45,033 nucleotides of DNA from Burkholderiales bacterium (GCA_030683105.1 JAUXMZ010000063.1:1-45033); one strand, 5' to 3'; positions 13,868 through 21,464 are shown, counted from the first letter of the stretch. Notes: a model not told the origin generated them from the letters alone. Numbers and translations are program-made.

Positions 13868-15181
13868 TTGACTGAGCCTGTTCCTCAACCCCTGCGCTAC
13901 CTCGTCGCGGCGTGGCTGTTCGTCGCGGTGGTGGCGCTGGTGGTATTCAATGGCATCGTACCGCAATATCCGGCGTGGCTGACCGGCGTCATTGCGTGGG
14001 TGGCCTGCGCGCTGCTGTGGACGCGGCTGACGCGCACCCAGGTCCGCATCGTGCTGGCGCTGGTGGCATTCGGCGCCGCAGGCGTGGTCTGGGGCATGGC
14101 GAGCGGCAAATCCGGGTTGGTTCAGCGCGCGCTGGGGCAAAATATTCCGCTGGTCGGCATGCTGATCGCGGTCTCGTTCCTGCAACTGATCAGCACCACG
14201 CGCAGCACGGAAGGCGAACCGGCCGACATCGGCCGTTACGCGCTGCTGCGCACCCTGGTCGGCGTGCACTTGTTCGGCGCCGTGATCAACTTCTCGGCGG
14301 TGGCGATCTTTGCCGACCGGCTGGCGGCGCGCGCCCGGCTTACGCTGGAGCAGGCGATGGGGCTGTCGCAATCGTTTATCATCGGCGCGCTGTGGTCGCC
14401 GTTCTACGGCGCGATGGCGGTGGCGCTCACGGCAGCACCGGGCGCGAACATTACACGGCTGATGGCGATGGGCATACCGATCACGGTCGTCGCATTGCTG
14501 ATAACGTGGTTAACGCTGTCGTCGCGGCGCTTCGGCTATGCCGCCAACTTCATTGGCTACCCGGTGCGCTTTGAGGCATTGTGGGTGCCGGCGGTGTTGG
14601 CGGCAGGCGTGCTCACGGTGCATGAAATCTGGCCGGCATGGTCGGTGCTGGCGGTGATCGCTGCGCTGGCGCCGCTGGTGACCACGGTCACGCTGCTGTT
14701 CCGCGAAGGCAATCGCGCAGCCGCCTCGCTGCGCCGCCTGGTCAATGTGCGTCTGCCTGAGATGGGCAGCGAGATGGCGTTATTCCTGGCTGCCGGCGTG
14801 CTTTCAGCCGGCATGGCGGGCATGATCGCAGCACTCGATCTGGGTGTGCCCTTTACTCACTACGGCGGCACCGAGGCCAGCATGGTGCTGGTGGTGATCA
14901 CGCTGCTGGCCTGGGTGGGTTTTCATCCCGTGATCCTGGTGTCGGTGGCGGGGCCGTGGTTGGCGCCGCTCGATCCCGATCCCAACCTGCTGGCGATGAC
15001 GTTTCTCATGACCTGGGGCATAGGTCTGGTCGGCTGCCCCATGTCCAACACCATGCTGGCGATGCAGGGCCGCTATCACGCCCCGTTCCGGGAACTGCTG
15101 CGCAATAACCGCATTTTCAGTTTCAAGATGATGGTGCTGAGCGCGGTCATGCTCAATATCTACGCCCGCGTCGCGGGTTAG
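13868..15181 (+). CDS. Multi-pass membrane protein, putative transporter
   Basis: This 437-aa protein is almost entirely hydrophobic with about 11-12 predicted membrane helices. No family was recognised with certainty. Two repeat-like segments, SQSFIIGALWSPFYGAMAVA and FHPVILVSVAGPW..TWGIGLVGCPMSNTM, resemble the paired helix-break motifs of ion-transporter (IT) superfamily carriers, so transport of an organic anion is a weak inference. The TTG at 13868, 5 bp after the SDR stop, gives the hydrophilic N-terminus TEPVPQPLRY; no ATG is available before the first helix. Coupling with the SDR-like gene suggests a joint function. It is followed directly by a convergent SDR gene. Confidence 0.65.
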   Translation: MTEPVPQPLRYLVAAWLFVAVVALVVFNGIVPQYPAWLTGVIAWVACALLWTRLTRTQVRIVLALVAFGAAGVVWGMASGKSGLVQRALGQNIPLVGMLIAVSFLQLISTTRSTEGEPADIGRYALLRTLVGVHLFGAVINFSAVAIFADRLAARARLTLEQAMGLSQSFIIGALWSPFYGAMAVALTAAPGANITRLMAMGIPITVVALLITWLTLSSRRFGYAANFIGYPVRFEALWVPAVLAAGVLTVHEIWPAWSVLAVIAALAPLVTTVTLLFREGNRAAASLRRLVNVRLPEMGSEMALFLAAGVLSAGMAGMIAALDLGVPFTHYGGTEASMVLVVITLLAWVGFHPVILVSVAGPWLAPLDPDPNLLAMTFLMTWGIGLVGCPMSNTMLAMQGRYHAPFRELLRNNRIFSFKMMVLSAVMLNIYARVAG

Positions 15182-15183
15182 TC

Positions 15184-15894
15184 TCAGAACTTCTCTACGT
15201 ACGGCCGCAGATCGAGTTCGAGCGTCCACGCGCTCGGCGGCTGCAGATGAAGCTGATAATAGGTTTCCGCGATGGCATCCGGATCGAGCACCGCATCCTT
15301 GCCGCGCTCGGCGGCGCCGTAGCCGGGCCGGGTATCGTTGCGGATCTGACCGTCGATGATGACGTGCGCGACATGTATGCCCTGCGGCTGGAATTCGCGC
15401 GCCATGCTTTGTGCCAGCGCCCGCAAGCCGAATTTTCCCACGGCGAGATTATGAAACATCGCGCCGCCGCGCAGCGAGGCGGTGGCGCCGGTGAATATCA
15501 CTGTGCCGCCTTTTTTTGCGGCCAGCATGGTGCGCACCGCTTCGCGTCCCACCAGAAAACCGCCGAAGCAGGCGGTTTTCCAGCAGCGCTCGAATTCCTC
15601 CGCGGTGGTGTCGAGTATGCCTTTGCGCACGAACGCGCCGGCGTTGTAGACGACCAGCCGCGGCGCGCCGCAATCCCGGGCGACGTCCGCAAACAGTGTT
15701 GTGACGGCGCGCTCGTCGGTGGCGTCGCAGGCATAGGCGCGCGCCTTGCCGGCCAGTTCCGCAACCAGGTCCGCGAGCTTGTCGGGATTGCGCGAGGCGA
15801 CCGCCACGTTCATCCCGCCGCGGGTGAAACGGCGCGCCAGCGCGGCCCCGAGGCCGGGGCCTGTGCCTACGATGACAGCAGTTTCTTGCTTCAT
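15184..15894 (-). CDS. SDR-family protein with Leu at the catalytic Tyr position
   Basis: The 236-aa product starts MKQETAVIVGTGPGLG, where the glycine-rich loop (GTGPGLG, residues 10-16) binds the cofactor. VVYNAGAF (81-88) replaces the NNAG motif. The active-site stretch reads FTGATASLRGG, then L150-A-V-G-K154: the lysine is kept but the YxxxK tyrosine is leucine. Close relatives often carry Phe nearby, so this may be a subfamily trait. Redox activity is therefore doubtful. The ATG at 15894 is preferred; a longer frame would start inside the repeat hairpin upstream. It converges on the membrane-protein gene, with stops 2 bp apart. Confidence 0.82.
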   Translation of the reverse strand: MKQETAVIVGTGPGLGAALARRFTRGGMNVAVASRNPDKLADLVAELAGKARAYACDATDERAVTTLFADVARDCGAPRLVVYNAGAFVRKGILDTTAEEFERCWKTACFGGFLVGREAVRTMLAAKKGGTVIFTGATASLRGGAMFHNLAVGKFGLRALAQSMAREFQPQGIHVAHVIIDGQIRNDTRPGYGAAERGKDAVLDPDAIAETYYQLHLQPPSAWTLELDLRPYVEKF

Positions 15895-15932
15895 GATGTT
15901 CGAGCTCTTAGAGTTCGTGACAAAATAAATTA

Positions 15933-16048
15933 GCCACAGAGAACACGGAGAACACAGAGGAAAAGCGAATAACAAGACACGACTCGTATTTGATTGTTTT
16001 TAAATAATCTTTATAGATTCTCTCTGTGAACTCTGTGTCCTCTGTGGC
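15933..16048. repeat. 116-nt CACAGAGAA hairpin element, copy 1
   Basis: The left arm begins GCCACAGAGAACACGGAG and continues AACACAGAGGAAAA. The right arm, about 16018-16048, reads TTCTCTCTGTGAACTC, then TGTGTCCTCTGTGGC. The AT-rich centre ends in TTTTTAAATAATC. A near-identical element of the same length is at 33085-33199, with the same arm and centre layout. It could fold into one long imperfect hairpin if transcribed. Confidence 0.9.
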
Positions 16049-16066
16049 TTACGGGCATTGATTTTT

Positions 16067-16101
16067 ATCGGCGGTTACATCGATCTTGGTCTTTTTGAAA
16101 T
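16067..16101 (+). repeat. ATCGATCTTGGTCTTTTTGA motif, copy 3
   Basis: TATCGGCGGTTACATCG is followed by ATCTTGGTCTTTTTGAAATG. This matches the copy at 10488-10523 closely and 11819-11846 more loosely. It ends 7 nt from the aminotransferase stop codon, so it would be in that gene's 3' UTR. Confidence 0.7.
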
Positions 16102-16107
16102 GCGCGC

Positions 16108-17265
16108 TTAAAGGCGACAGAGGATTTCCGCGCCTTTTGCGAGGGTTTCCTCGGACTTGGCAAAACAGAAGCGCAATACCTTGTGTGCCGGCGGCTTGCG
16201 GTAGAACACGGACACCGGGATCGCCGCAACGCCGTGCTCGCGTGTGAGGCGGATCGCAAGGTCGGTGTCCTGCTCGTCGCTGATCGCGTCGTAGCGCAGG
16301 TTCTGGAAGAAGGTGCCGCGCGAGGGCAGGGGCTTGAAGCGCGAGGCCGCGACGCCTGCCAGGAAGAAGTCGCGTTTTTTCTGGTAGAAGGCGGCCAACT
16401 CGAGATAGGCGTCCCGGTTTTTCATGTATTCGGCGAGCGCGTATTGGACCGGGGCGTTGGTGACGAAGGCGTTGAACTGGTGCACCTTGCGGAATTCCGC
16501 CATCAGTTCCCTGGGCGCCATCACATAGCCGGTTTTCCAGCCGGTGACATGATAGGTCTTGCCGAAGGACGAGACGACGAAGCTGCGTTCAGCCAGCCCG
16601 GGAAAGCGCGCGACACTCTGATGTTTATGGCCGTCGAACACGATGTGCTCGTAGACTTCGTCGCTGACCACCACAATGTCCGTGTCGCGCAGCATGCCTT
16701 CGAGCAGGCGCAGATCCTCGGCCGAGAACACGCTCGCCGTCGGGTTGTTCGGCGTGTTGATGATGATCATGCGCGTCTTTGGCGTGATCGCGTTCTGTAC
16801 TTCCTGCCAGTCGATGCTGTAGTCGGGGAACCGCAGTTGCACGAAGATCGGGATGCCGCCATTGACTTCGACCGCGGGCGCGTAACTGTCATAGGCAGGT
16901 TCGAACAGGATTACCTCGTCGCCCGGGCCTATCAGCGTCGTAATGGCGGTGAAAATGCCGTAGGTTGCGCCCGGCACCACCGTGATTTCGTGCTCGGGGT
17001 CGTAGGTGGCGCCATAGAGCGCCGCAGCTTTTTCGGCGATAGCCTCGCGCAGCGGCGCCACACCCGCCATCGGCGGATACTGGTTGAGGCCGGCGTTCAC
17101 GTATTTGGTGAGCAGCGCGCGCAGTTCGGGAGCGCAGTCAAAATCAGGAAACCCCTGCGACAGGTTGATCGCGTTGTGCTCGGCGGCCAGCCGCGACATC
17201 ACGGTGAATATCGTGGTGCCGACATGCGGCAGCTTGGACTTGATGGGATTTGAAAACTTTGGCAT
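16108..17265 (-). CDS. PLP-dependent class I/II aminotransferase (methionine aminotransferase-like)
   Basis: This 385-aa fold-type I aminotransferase matches the methionine/kynurenine aminotransferase (YbdL-like) group. Marks are NLSQGFPDFDCAPEL near the N-terminus, NQYPPMAGVAPLREAIA, VPGATYGIFTA, INTPNNPTASVFSAEDL, SDEVYEHIVFDG (D202, Y205) and the PLP-lysine K236 in SSFGKTYHVTGWKTGY. R363 in the C-terminal KVLRFCFAK should bind the substrate carboxylate. It transfers an amino group from methionine or an aromatic amino acid to a 2-oxo acid in the cytoplasm. It stands alone on the minus strand, next to an unrelated lipoprotein gene. The length is normal for the family. Confidence 0.9.
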   Translation of the reverse strand: MPKFSNPIKSKLPHVGTTIFTVMSRLAAEHNAINLSQGFPDFDCAPELRALLTKYVNAGLNQYPPMAGVAPLREAIAEKAAALYGATYDPEHEITVVPGATYGIFTAITTLIGPGDEVILFEPAYDSYAPAVEVNGGIPIFVQLRFPDYSIDWQEVQNAITPKTRMIIINTPNNPTASVFSAEDLRLLEGMLRDTDIVVVSDEVYEHIVFDGHKHQSVARFPGLAERSFVVSSFGKTYHVTGWKTGYVMAPRELMAEFRKVHQFNAFVTNAPVQYALAEYMKNRDAYLELAAFYQKKRDFFLAGVAASRFKPLPSRGTFFQNLRYDAISDEQDTDLAIRLTREHGVAAIPVSVFYRKPPAHKVLRFCFAKSEETLAKGAEILCRL

Positions 17266-17312
17266 CGGGACGGTTCTGGGCTCTGTTGCTAGGCGCTTAT
17301 TCTAGCAGGCCC

Positions 17313-18200
17313 TCACCGGGCGGCGGTGCGTTCACCGTGCTCCGACAATTTTTTGAAATCCTCGATATAGTTTTGCAGGCGATGCTGGACGTGCGCGCGC
17401 TGGGTTGGCGTCAGCAAGCTGTAGACATCGACCATGAACTGCACCCGCTGTTCCAGCCATGGCGCATACAGGCGCTCGTACTCCGGGGCGCGGCCTTCTT
17501 CCCAGTTGAGCAGCCAGTGGCGCAGCCGGGGCGTGAATTCGCCTGGGTTGCCGCGCAGCTCCAGCAGGCGCAGAAATTCGCGCTGGCGCCGCAACCGGTC
17601 TTCGTGACGCAGATGGTCGGTCAGCGGCAGTTTGTCGCAGAGAGCGGTGATTTTTTGCTCCTGTTCATGAGAGAGGCTGCCGGTCCAATCCTCGATCCGC
17701 GAGAGCATGCGCTTGGCCTGGGCGCGCTGCTGCTCGCGCGGCGTGTCCTCGAGCTTGTATTCGCGGATGAATTTGCGGTTAACCTTGACCCACTGGCGTT
17801 GCAGGGCGTCGAGCTGGGCCGGCGTCAGGGTCGCCAGGATTTCCGCGGCATCATTGGCGCCGCGGCTGGCGATGAGACGGTAGCGCGTCTTCAGGCCCTC
17901 CAGGAACCACAAGACATCTTCGCGCCTGAGGCCGCTGTGCAGCCGCGTTTTTACTGCGCCGATGAAGGCGGCATATTCAGGCAACTGTTCGTAGCGGTGC
18001 CAATCGTAGAGGCGCTCGAAGCGGCTGAAAAATTCGTCTTTTTGGCGGGAATCGAAATCGAAATACTCATCAGCCTTCCATGCCGCGATGGTGTCGGCCT
18101 GGCTGTAGCCGAGGCGGATCATGCTGCAGCCCGTAAGCGTGGCGAGCAGAAACGCCAGCAGAATCGCCAGGCTTGCGGTTGATCTCAGCCGATCACTCAT
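17313..18200 (-). CDS. DUF6279-type lipoprotein
   Basis: The 295-aa product has a lipoprotein signal peptide with the lipobox LTGC (lipidated C25). The mature part starts SMIRLGYSQADTIAAWKADEY and contains long charged helices with many Arg, Glu and Gln residues. Sequences such as YFDFDSRQKDEFFSRFERLYDWHRY and LTPAQLDALQRQWVK match the DUF6279 lipoprotein family. Function is unknown; a periplasmic helical scaffold is likely. Ser at +2 favours outer-membrane sorting. The ATG at 18200 is used; a TTG lies one codon upstream. It is probably monocistronic. Confidence 0.85.
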   Translation of the reverse strand: MSDRLRSTASLAILLAFLLATLTGCSMIRLGYSQADTIAAWKADEYFDFDSRQKDEFFSRFERLYDWHRYEQLPEYAAFIGAVKTRLHSGLRREDVLWFLEGLKTRYRLIASRGANDAAEILATLTPAQLDALQRQWVKVNRKFIREYKLEDTPREQQRAQAKRMLSRIEDWTGSLSHEQEQKITALCDKLPLTDHLRHEDRLRRQREFLRLLELRGNPGEFTPRLRHWLLNWEEGRAPEYERLYAPWLEQRVQFMVDVYSLLTPTQRAHVQHRLQNYIEDFKKLSEHGERTAAR

Positions 18201-18270
18201 CAAAGGACGCTATCCGGTCAGCCACGCTTGATCCAGTAACGATATCGCAGGGCAGCCACTTAGGAAAACA

Positions 18271-19215
18271 TCATAGCCGCTCGAGATATTCCACCATCCG
18301 GCGGCGGGTAGCCGGATCAGGAAGACGCCCTATGCCCGCCTGCAGGTTGTCTTTGAGATGCGTCACGCGGCGCATGCCGGGTATCGCGCACGTCACGGCC
18401 GGGTGCGCCAGGATGAATTTAAGGAAGAACTGCGCCCAACTCGCGCAGTCGAACTCCGCCGCCCACGGCGGCAGGGGCTTGCCGGCGACTTTGCCGAACA
18501 GGTTCGCATGGGAAAACGGACGGTTGACCAGCACCGCGGTGCCGGTGTCGGCGCACAACGGCAGCAGCCGCGTTTCGGCTTCACGCTCCGCCATCGAATA
18601 GTTGAATTGCACGAAATCGTAATCTTTGGTTCTGATCAGGCGTTCGAGATCCGCATATGCGCCCGAGTGGTAATGGGTGATACCGAGGTAGCGAATTTTG
18701 CCGGCGGCCTTCCAGTCGCGCAGTGTCCCAAGGTGGGTGCTCAGATCGAGCAGGTTGTGCACCTGCATGAGGTCGATGCGCCGTGTGCGCATCAGTCGCA
18801 GCGACGTTTCCATCTGGCGGATGCCGGCTTCGCGTCCACTGGTCCAGACCTTGGTCGCGTAAAAGAGACGGTCGCGTATGCCCAGTTCCGAGGCCAGATC
18901 GCCGACCACGCGCTCGGCTTCGCCGTACATGGGGGAGGAATCAATCACTTTGCCGCCACCTTCGGCCAGTAGCCGCAGCACTTCCTTGAGTTCGGCGCGC
19001 GCCGGGTCTGCGGGCCCGACGTCGAAGGTCTGCCAGGTGCCGACGCCGATTGCCGGTAACAGTTCGCCGCTGCGCGGAATGGGGCGCTTGAGGATGTCCG
19101 GCGGTTTGGCCTGCGTGGCTTTCGATGAAATCATGGTGTAGATGGCGCCCGCGCCCAGCAGTCGCAATGTGCGACGGCGGGCGCCGGAGAATAGCCTGTT
19201 TCCGTTTCGGGTCAC
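18271..19215 (-). CDS. Aldo/keto reductase, probably exported by Tat
   Basis: The 314-aa product is an aldo/keto reductase with the usual tetrad: D92 and Y97 in DSSPMYGEAE, K122 in YATKVW and H153 in MQVHNL. The N-terminus contains ARRRTLRLLGAGAIYTM, a twin-arginine-type signal, so the enzyme may be exported folded to the periplasm; this is known for a subset of AKRs. LGITHYHSGAYADLE and FVQFNYSMAEREAE are family marks, and the IPGMRRVTHLKDNLQA segment at the C-terminus is NADPH-site-like. The start is GTG at 19215. The physiological substrate cannot be stated. The thioredoxin-like gene is divergent with an 79-bp gap. Confidence 0.85.
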   Translation of the reverse strand: MTRNGNRLFSGARRRTLRLLGAGAIYTMISSKATQAKPPDILKRPIPRSGELLPAIGVGTWQTFDVGPADPARAELKEVLRLLAEGGGKVIDSSPMYGEAERVVGDLASELGIRDRLFYATKVWTSGREAGIRQMETSLRLMRTRRIDLMQVHNLLDLSTHLGTLRDWKAAGKIRYLGITHYHSGAYADLERLIRTKDYDFVQFNYSMAEREAETRLLPLCADTGTAVLVNRPFSHANLFGKVAGKPLPPWAAEFDCASWAQFFLKFILAHPAVTCAIPGMRRVTHLKDNLQAGIGRLPDPATRRRMVEYLERL

Positions 19216-19294
19216 AGCGATAATGATAGCTGCAATGGGATTCAGTTGGAACTGCCGCGGTGTGCCGGCCTGTCGCGTGCGCTACAATCCGGAT

Positions 19295-19651
19295 ATGAAC
19301 GCGATTATGTCGTCCCTCCCTTTCGTCGACGGCCTGGCGGCTTTCGTTAAACGCAACTGCCCGACCTGCGTCCTTATTGCCGGTGAAATGCAACGCGTGG
19401 CGCGCGAGTTGCCGCATTTTCACGTCGTGTCTCAGGACGATCCGCAATTTCCCGCCGCTATCGAACGCGTGGTGGATGACCGCGAACTCGAGCATTCCTG
19501 GACTCACCAGATCGAAGCCACGCCCACGCTCATCCGCTTTGAGGGCGGACAGGAAAAAGAGCGCGTCATGGGCTGGGATCGCGAAGCCTGGCGCAGGTTG
19601 ACCGGCATCGCCGATTTGGGGAAGGGGTTGCCCAAATTCCAACCTGGGTGA
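19295..19651 (+). CDS. Thioredoxin-like protein with CPTC motif
   Basis: This 118-aa thioredoxin-fold protein has the redox motif C22-P-T-C25 in KRNCPTCVLIAG and the cis-proline segment IEATPTLIRFEGG. No signal peptide is seen, so it should work in the cytoplasm. The CxxC centre can make or break disulfides or carry electrons to partner proteins. The ATG at 19295 (an alternative is 19307) lies just after a TACAAT hexamer at 19283-19288 that could be a -10 element on a very short leader. The gene is 24 bp before the unknown-function gene at 19676 and about 1.2 kb before the UGSC selenoprotein gene. This order suggests a three-gene thiol/selenol redox cassette. Confidence 0.85.
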   Translation: MNAIMSSLPFVDGLAAFVKRNCPTCVLIAGEMQRVARELPHFHVVSQDDPQFPAAIERVVDDRELEHSWTHQIEATPTLIRFEGGQEKERVMGWDREAWRRLTGIADLGKGLPKFQPG

Positions 19652-19675
19652 GGTTCGCTCTCGCTCGAGCCCGGG

Positions 19676-20761
19676 GTGGCCGAGAAACTGGAAGCGAAAC
19701 ATCGCGGTGAATATGTGCTCGGCGCGCGCAAGGTCGAATACGGCGAGCATGACGATCCGATCGAGGTCTGCTTCGAACGCGGTTGGAGCGACGGGCTGCC
19801 GGTGACCCCGCCGACCGATGTGCGCGTGCTGCGCATGCTCACGGGCACGTCGCGCAGTGCCGCCGACATCGTCGGCAATATCCCGCCCAATCTTGCCGAG
19901 TGCACGGTGGAGAAGGTCGCGATCAACGCGGTGATGGCGGGCTGCAAGCCGGAATACATGCCGGTGCTGCTGGCCGCGCTCGAAGCCGCGCTCGAACCTG
20001 TTTTCACCCTGCACGGCGTGCTTGCCACCACTTATTTTTCCAGCCCCATCATTATCGTCAACGGCCCGGTCACGAAGCGCATCGGCATGAATTCTGGAAT
20101 CAACGCGCTGGGACAGGGCAACCGTGCCAACGCCACTATCGGACGCGCGCTCAATCTCATCGTGCGCAACGTTGGTGGCGGCAGACCCGGCGAGGCCGAC
20201 CGTTCAACGCTGGGCGCGCCGAGCAAATATACCCTGTGTTTTGCCGAGGATGAGTCGGATGCGGCGTGGGAGCCGCTGTCGGTGGCGCGCGGTTTTTCGC
20301 GCGGCGAGTCCACCGTGACGCTGTTCCAGGGTCACGGGCCGGAGGCGTTCGTCGATCAGAAGTCGCGGACTGCTGAAGCGCTCACCAAATCGTTTGCCAT
20401 GTCGCTCATCAAACTCGGACACCCTAAGCTGGTGCAGTCGGCGCGCGCCGTCGTGGTGCTCTCGCCTGAGCATTATGCGATTTACCGTGAAGCCGGCTGG
20501 GACCGCGCCCGCATCGAACGCGAACTGTATCTGGCAACGATACGGCCCGGGAAGGACCTGGTGGCCGGCGCCGGCGGTGTGGGCGAGGGTATACCCGCCA
20601 GCCGGGCGGAAGAAATGGTGCCGAAGTTTCATGAGGACGGCCTGATGGTGGTGCGTGCCGGCGGTGCCGCCGGACTGTTCTCGGCGATACTCCCCGGCTG
20701 GCTGGCGGGGCGCAATCGCGAAGAACTGCAGCCCGTAACTAAGAAAATCCGTGATTCGTGA
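19676..20761 (+). CDS. Conserved protein of unknown function, UGSC-associated
   Basis: The 361-aa protein has an N-terminal EVCFERGWSDGLPVTPPT motif (about 31-48), which I associate with proteins found near UGSC-family (seleno)proteins; function is not established. It has four cysteines in likely conserved positions: C32, C76 (NLAECTVEKVAINAVMAGC), C90 and C188. Glycine-rich segments (GMNSGINALGQGNRANATIG and VRNVGGGRPGEAD) may line a binding site. No membrane segment or signal is seen. GTG at 19676 is the likely start. The last codons (IRDS) and TGA come from the heptamer repeat that follows, so the natural C-terminus may have been altered. It lies between the thioredoxin-like gene and the selenoprotein gene, probably in one operon. 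Confidence 0.78.
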   Translation: MAEKLEAKHRGEYVLGARKVEYGEHDDPIEVCFERGWSDGLPVTPPTDVRVLRMLTGTSRSAADIVGNIPPNLAECTVEKVAINAVMAGCKPEYMPVLLAALEAALEPVFTLHGVLATTYFSSPIIIVNGPVTKRIGMNSGINALGQGNRANATIGRALNLIVRNVGGGRPGEADRSTLGAPSKYTLCFAEDESDAAWEPLSVARGFSRGESTVTLFQGHGPEAFVDQKSRTAEALTKSFAMSLIKLGHPKLVQSARAVVVLSPEHYAIYREAGWDRARIERELYLATIRPGKDLVAGAGGVGEGIPASRAEEMVPKFHEDGLMVVRAGGAAGLFSAILPGWLAGRNREELQPVTKKIRDS

Positions 20762-20890
20762 TTAGTGATTAGTGATTAGTGAATCGTCAGAACCTGAACC
20801 ACGACCCACGACCCACGACCCACGACCCACGAAGCATTCTTTTCAATACCCGCTCGACGGGTACGAACCACGAACCACGAACCACGAGGA
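20745..20890. repeat. Heptamer arrays with nested REP-like hairpin
   Basis: GTGATTCGTGATTAG with further TGATTAG units and GTGAATCGT (20750-20786) is the same array type as at 7935-7970. Then come CCACGAC units (about 20802-20832), a 31-nt REP-like repeat (20834-20864) containing TACCCG-CTCGA-CGGGTA, and CCACGAA units (20868-20888). All tandem units are 7 bp. The array supplies the stop codon of the preceding gene and ends 6 nt before the selenoprotein start codon. Confidence 0.9.
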
Positions 20891-20896
20891 AATGCC

Positions 20897-21409
20897 ATGA
20901 ACTGGATGCGTGATCCCACCGCTGAAACGTCGCCCGTGAAGCGCGCGCGGCTTACGCCGCCGCATACGCTTGAGGGACTGACCATAGCCCTGTTCGATAT
21001 CGGCAAGGCGCGCAGCGATGAATTCCTGAATCAGGTGGAAAAGCGTTTTACCGAGCGCGGCCTTAAAGTCAGGCGCTACGCCAAGCCCACCAATGCCAAG
21101 GTCGCGCCGGTCGCGGTGATGCAGAAAGTCGCGGACGAAGCTGACGTGGTGCTGATCGGGCTTTCCGACTGAGGGTCATGCACGTCGTGCAGTCTGCACG
21201 ACCTCATGAACCTTGATGGCCGCGGCATACCCGGGGTTTCGGTGGTGACCACCGAGTTTAAGGATGCCATCAGCGCGCAGTCACTGGCGCTGGGGTTCGA
21301 GCCGGCGATCGTCTATGTGCCGCACCCGATCCAGAACCGCACGGCGGAAGAATTGCGCCAGATCGCCGACGACATCATCGCGCCGGCGCTGGCCATGATG
21401 TCGTCGTAA
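20897..21409 (+). CDS. UGSC-family selenoprotein (in-frame TGA as Sec)
   Basis: The frame opens at ATG 20897 with GAGGA 6 nt upstream. It runs 91 codons to TGA at 21170-21172 and continues in the same frame to the stop at 21407-21409. Reading TGA as selenocysteine gives 170 residues with Sec92 in the sequence IGLSD-U-GSCTSCSLHD. This is the signature of the UGSC (seleno)protein family, where Cys-containing versions (CGSC) also exist. Residues after the TGA (GRGIPGVSVVTTEF, then FEPAIVYVPHPIQNRTAEEL) keep coding character to the end. A SECIS-like hairpin begins right after the TGA. Sec92 with C95 or C98 could form a selenenylsulfide redox centre. Function is unknown. It probably pairs with the CPTC protein upstream. 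Without recoding, a 91-aa stub would form. Confidence 0.9.
21170..21212 (+). promoter_or_regulatory. Bacterial SECIS-like element with UGA codon
   Basis: After the TGA, GGGTCATG (21173-21180) pairs with CATGAACC (21205-21212) at seven of eight positions. An internal bulge (CAC/CT) follows, then a perfect 7-bp stem, GTCGTGC (21184-21190) with GCACGAC (21196-21202), capped by AGTCT. The loop starts 18 nt after the TGA, in the range known for bacterial SECIS elements. The apex GCAGTCTGC closely resembles the GCAGGTCTGC apex of the E. coli fdhF SECIS that binds SelB. Both stems lie inside coding sequence. Confidence 0.87.
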
Positions 21410-21464
21410 GTATTTGTATTATAACAATAATATACATCCTTCACATAGTGTGTAACGAACGATA

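Noticed and set aside
21170-21172. TGA as a simple sequencing error or a pseudogene stop in the 20897 gene
   Set aside because: The TGA falls exactly at the Sec position of the UGSC motif and a SECIS-like hairpin follows. A random error would not give both.
21206-21409. Separate small gene starting at an ATG after the TGA
   Set aside because: The ATG has no ribosome-binding site, lies in the SECIS stem and is in the same frame as the upstream part, so it is the C-terminal half of one protein.
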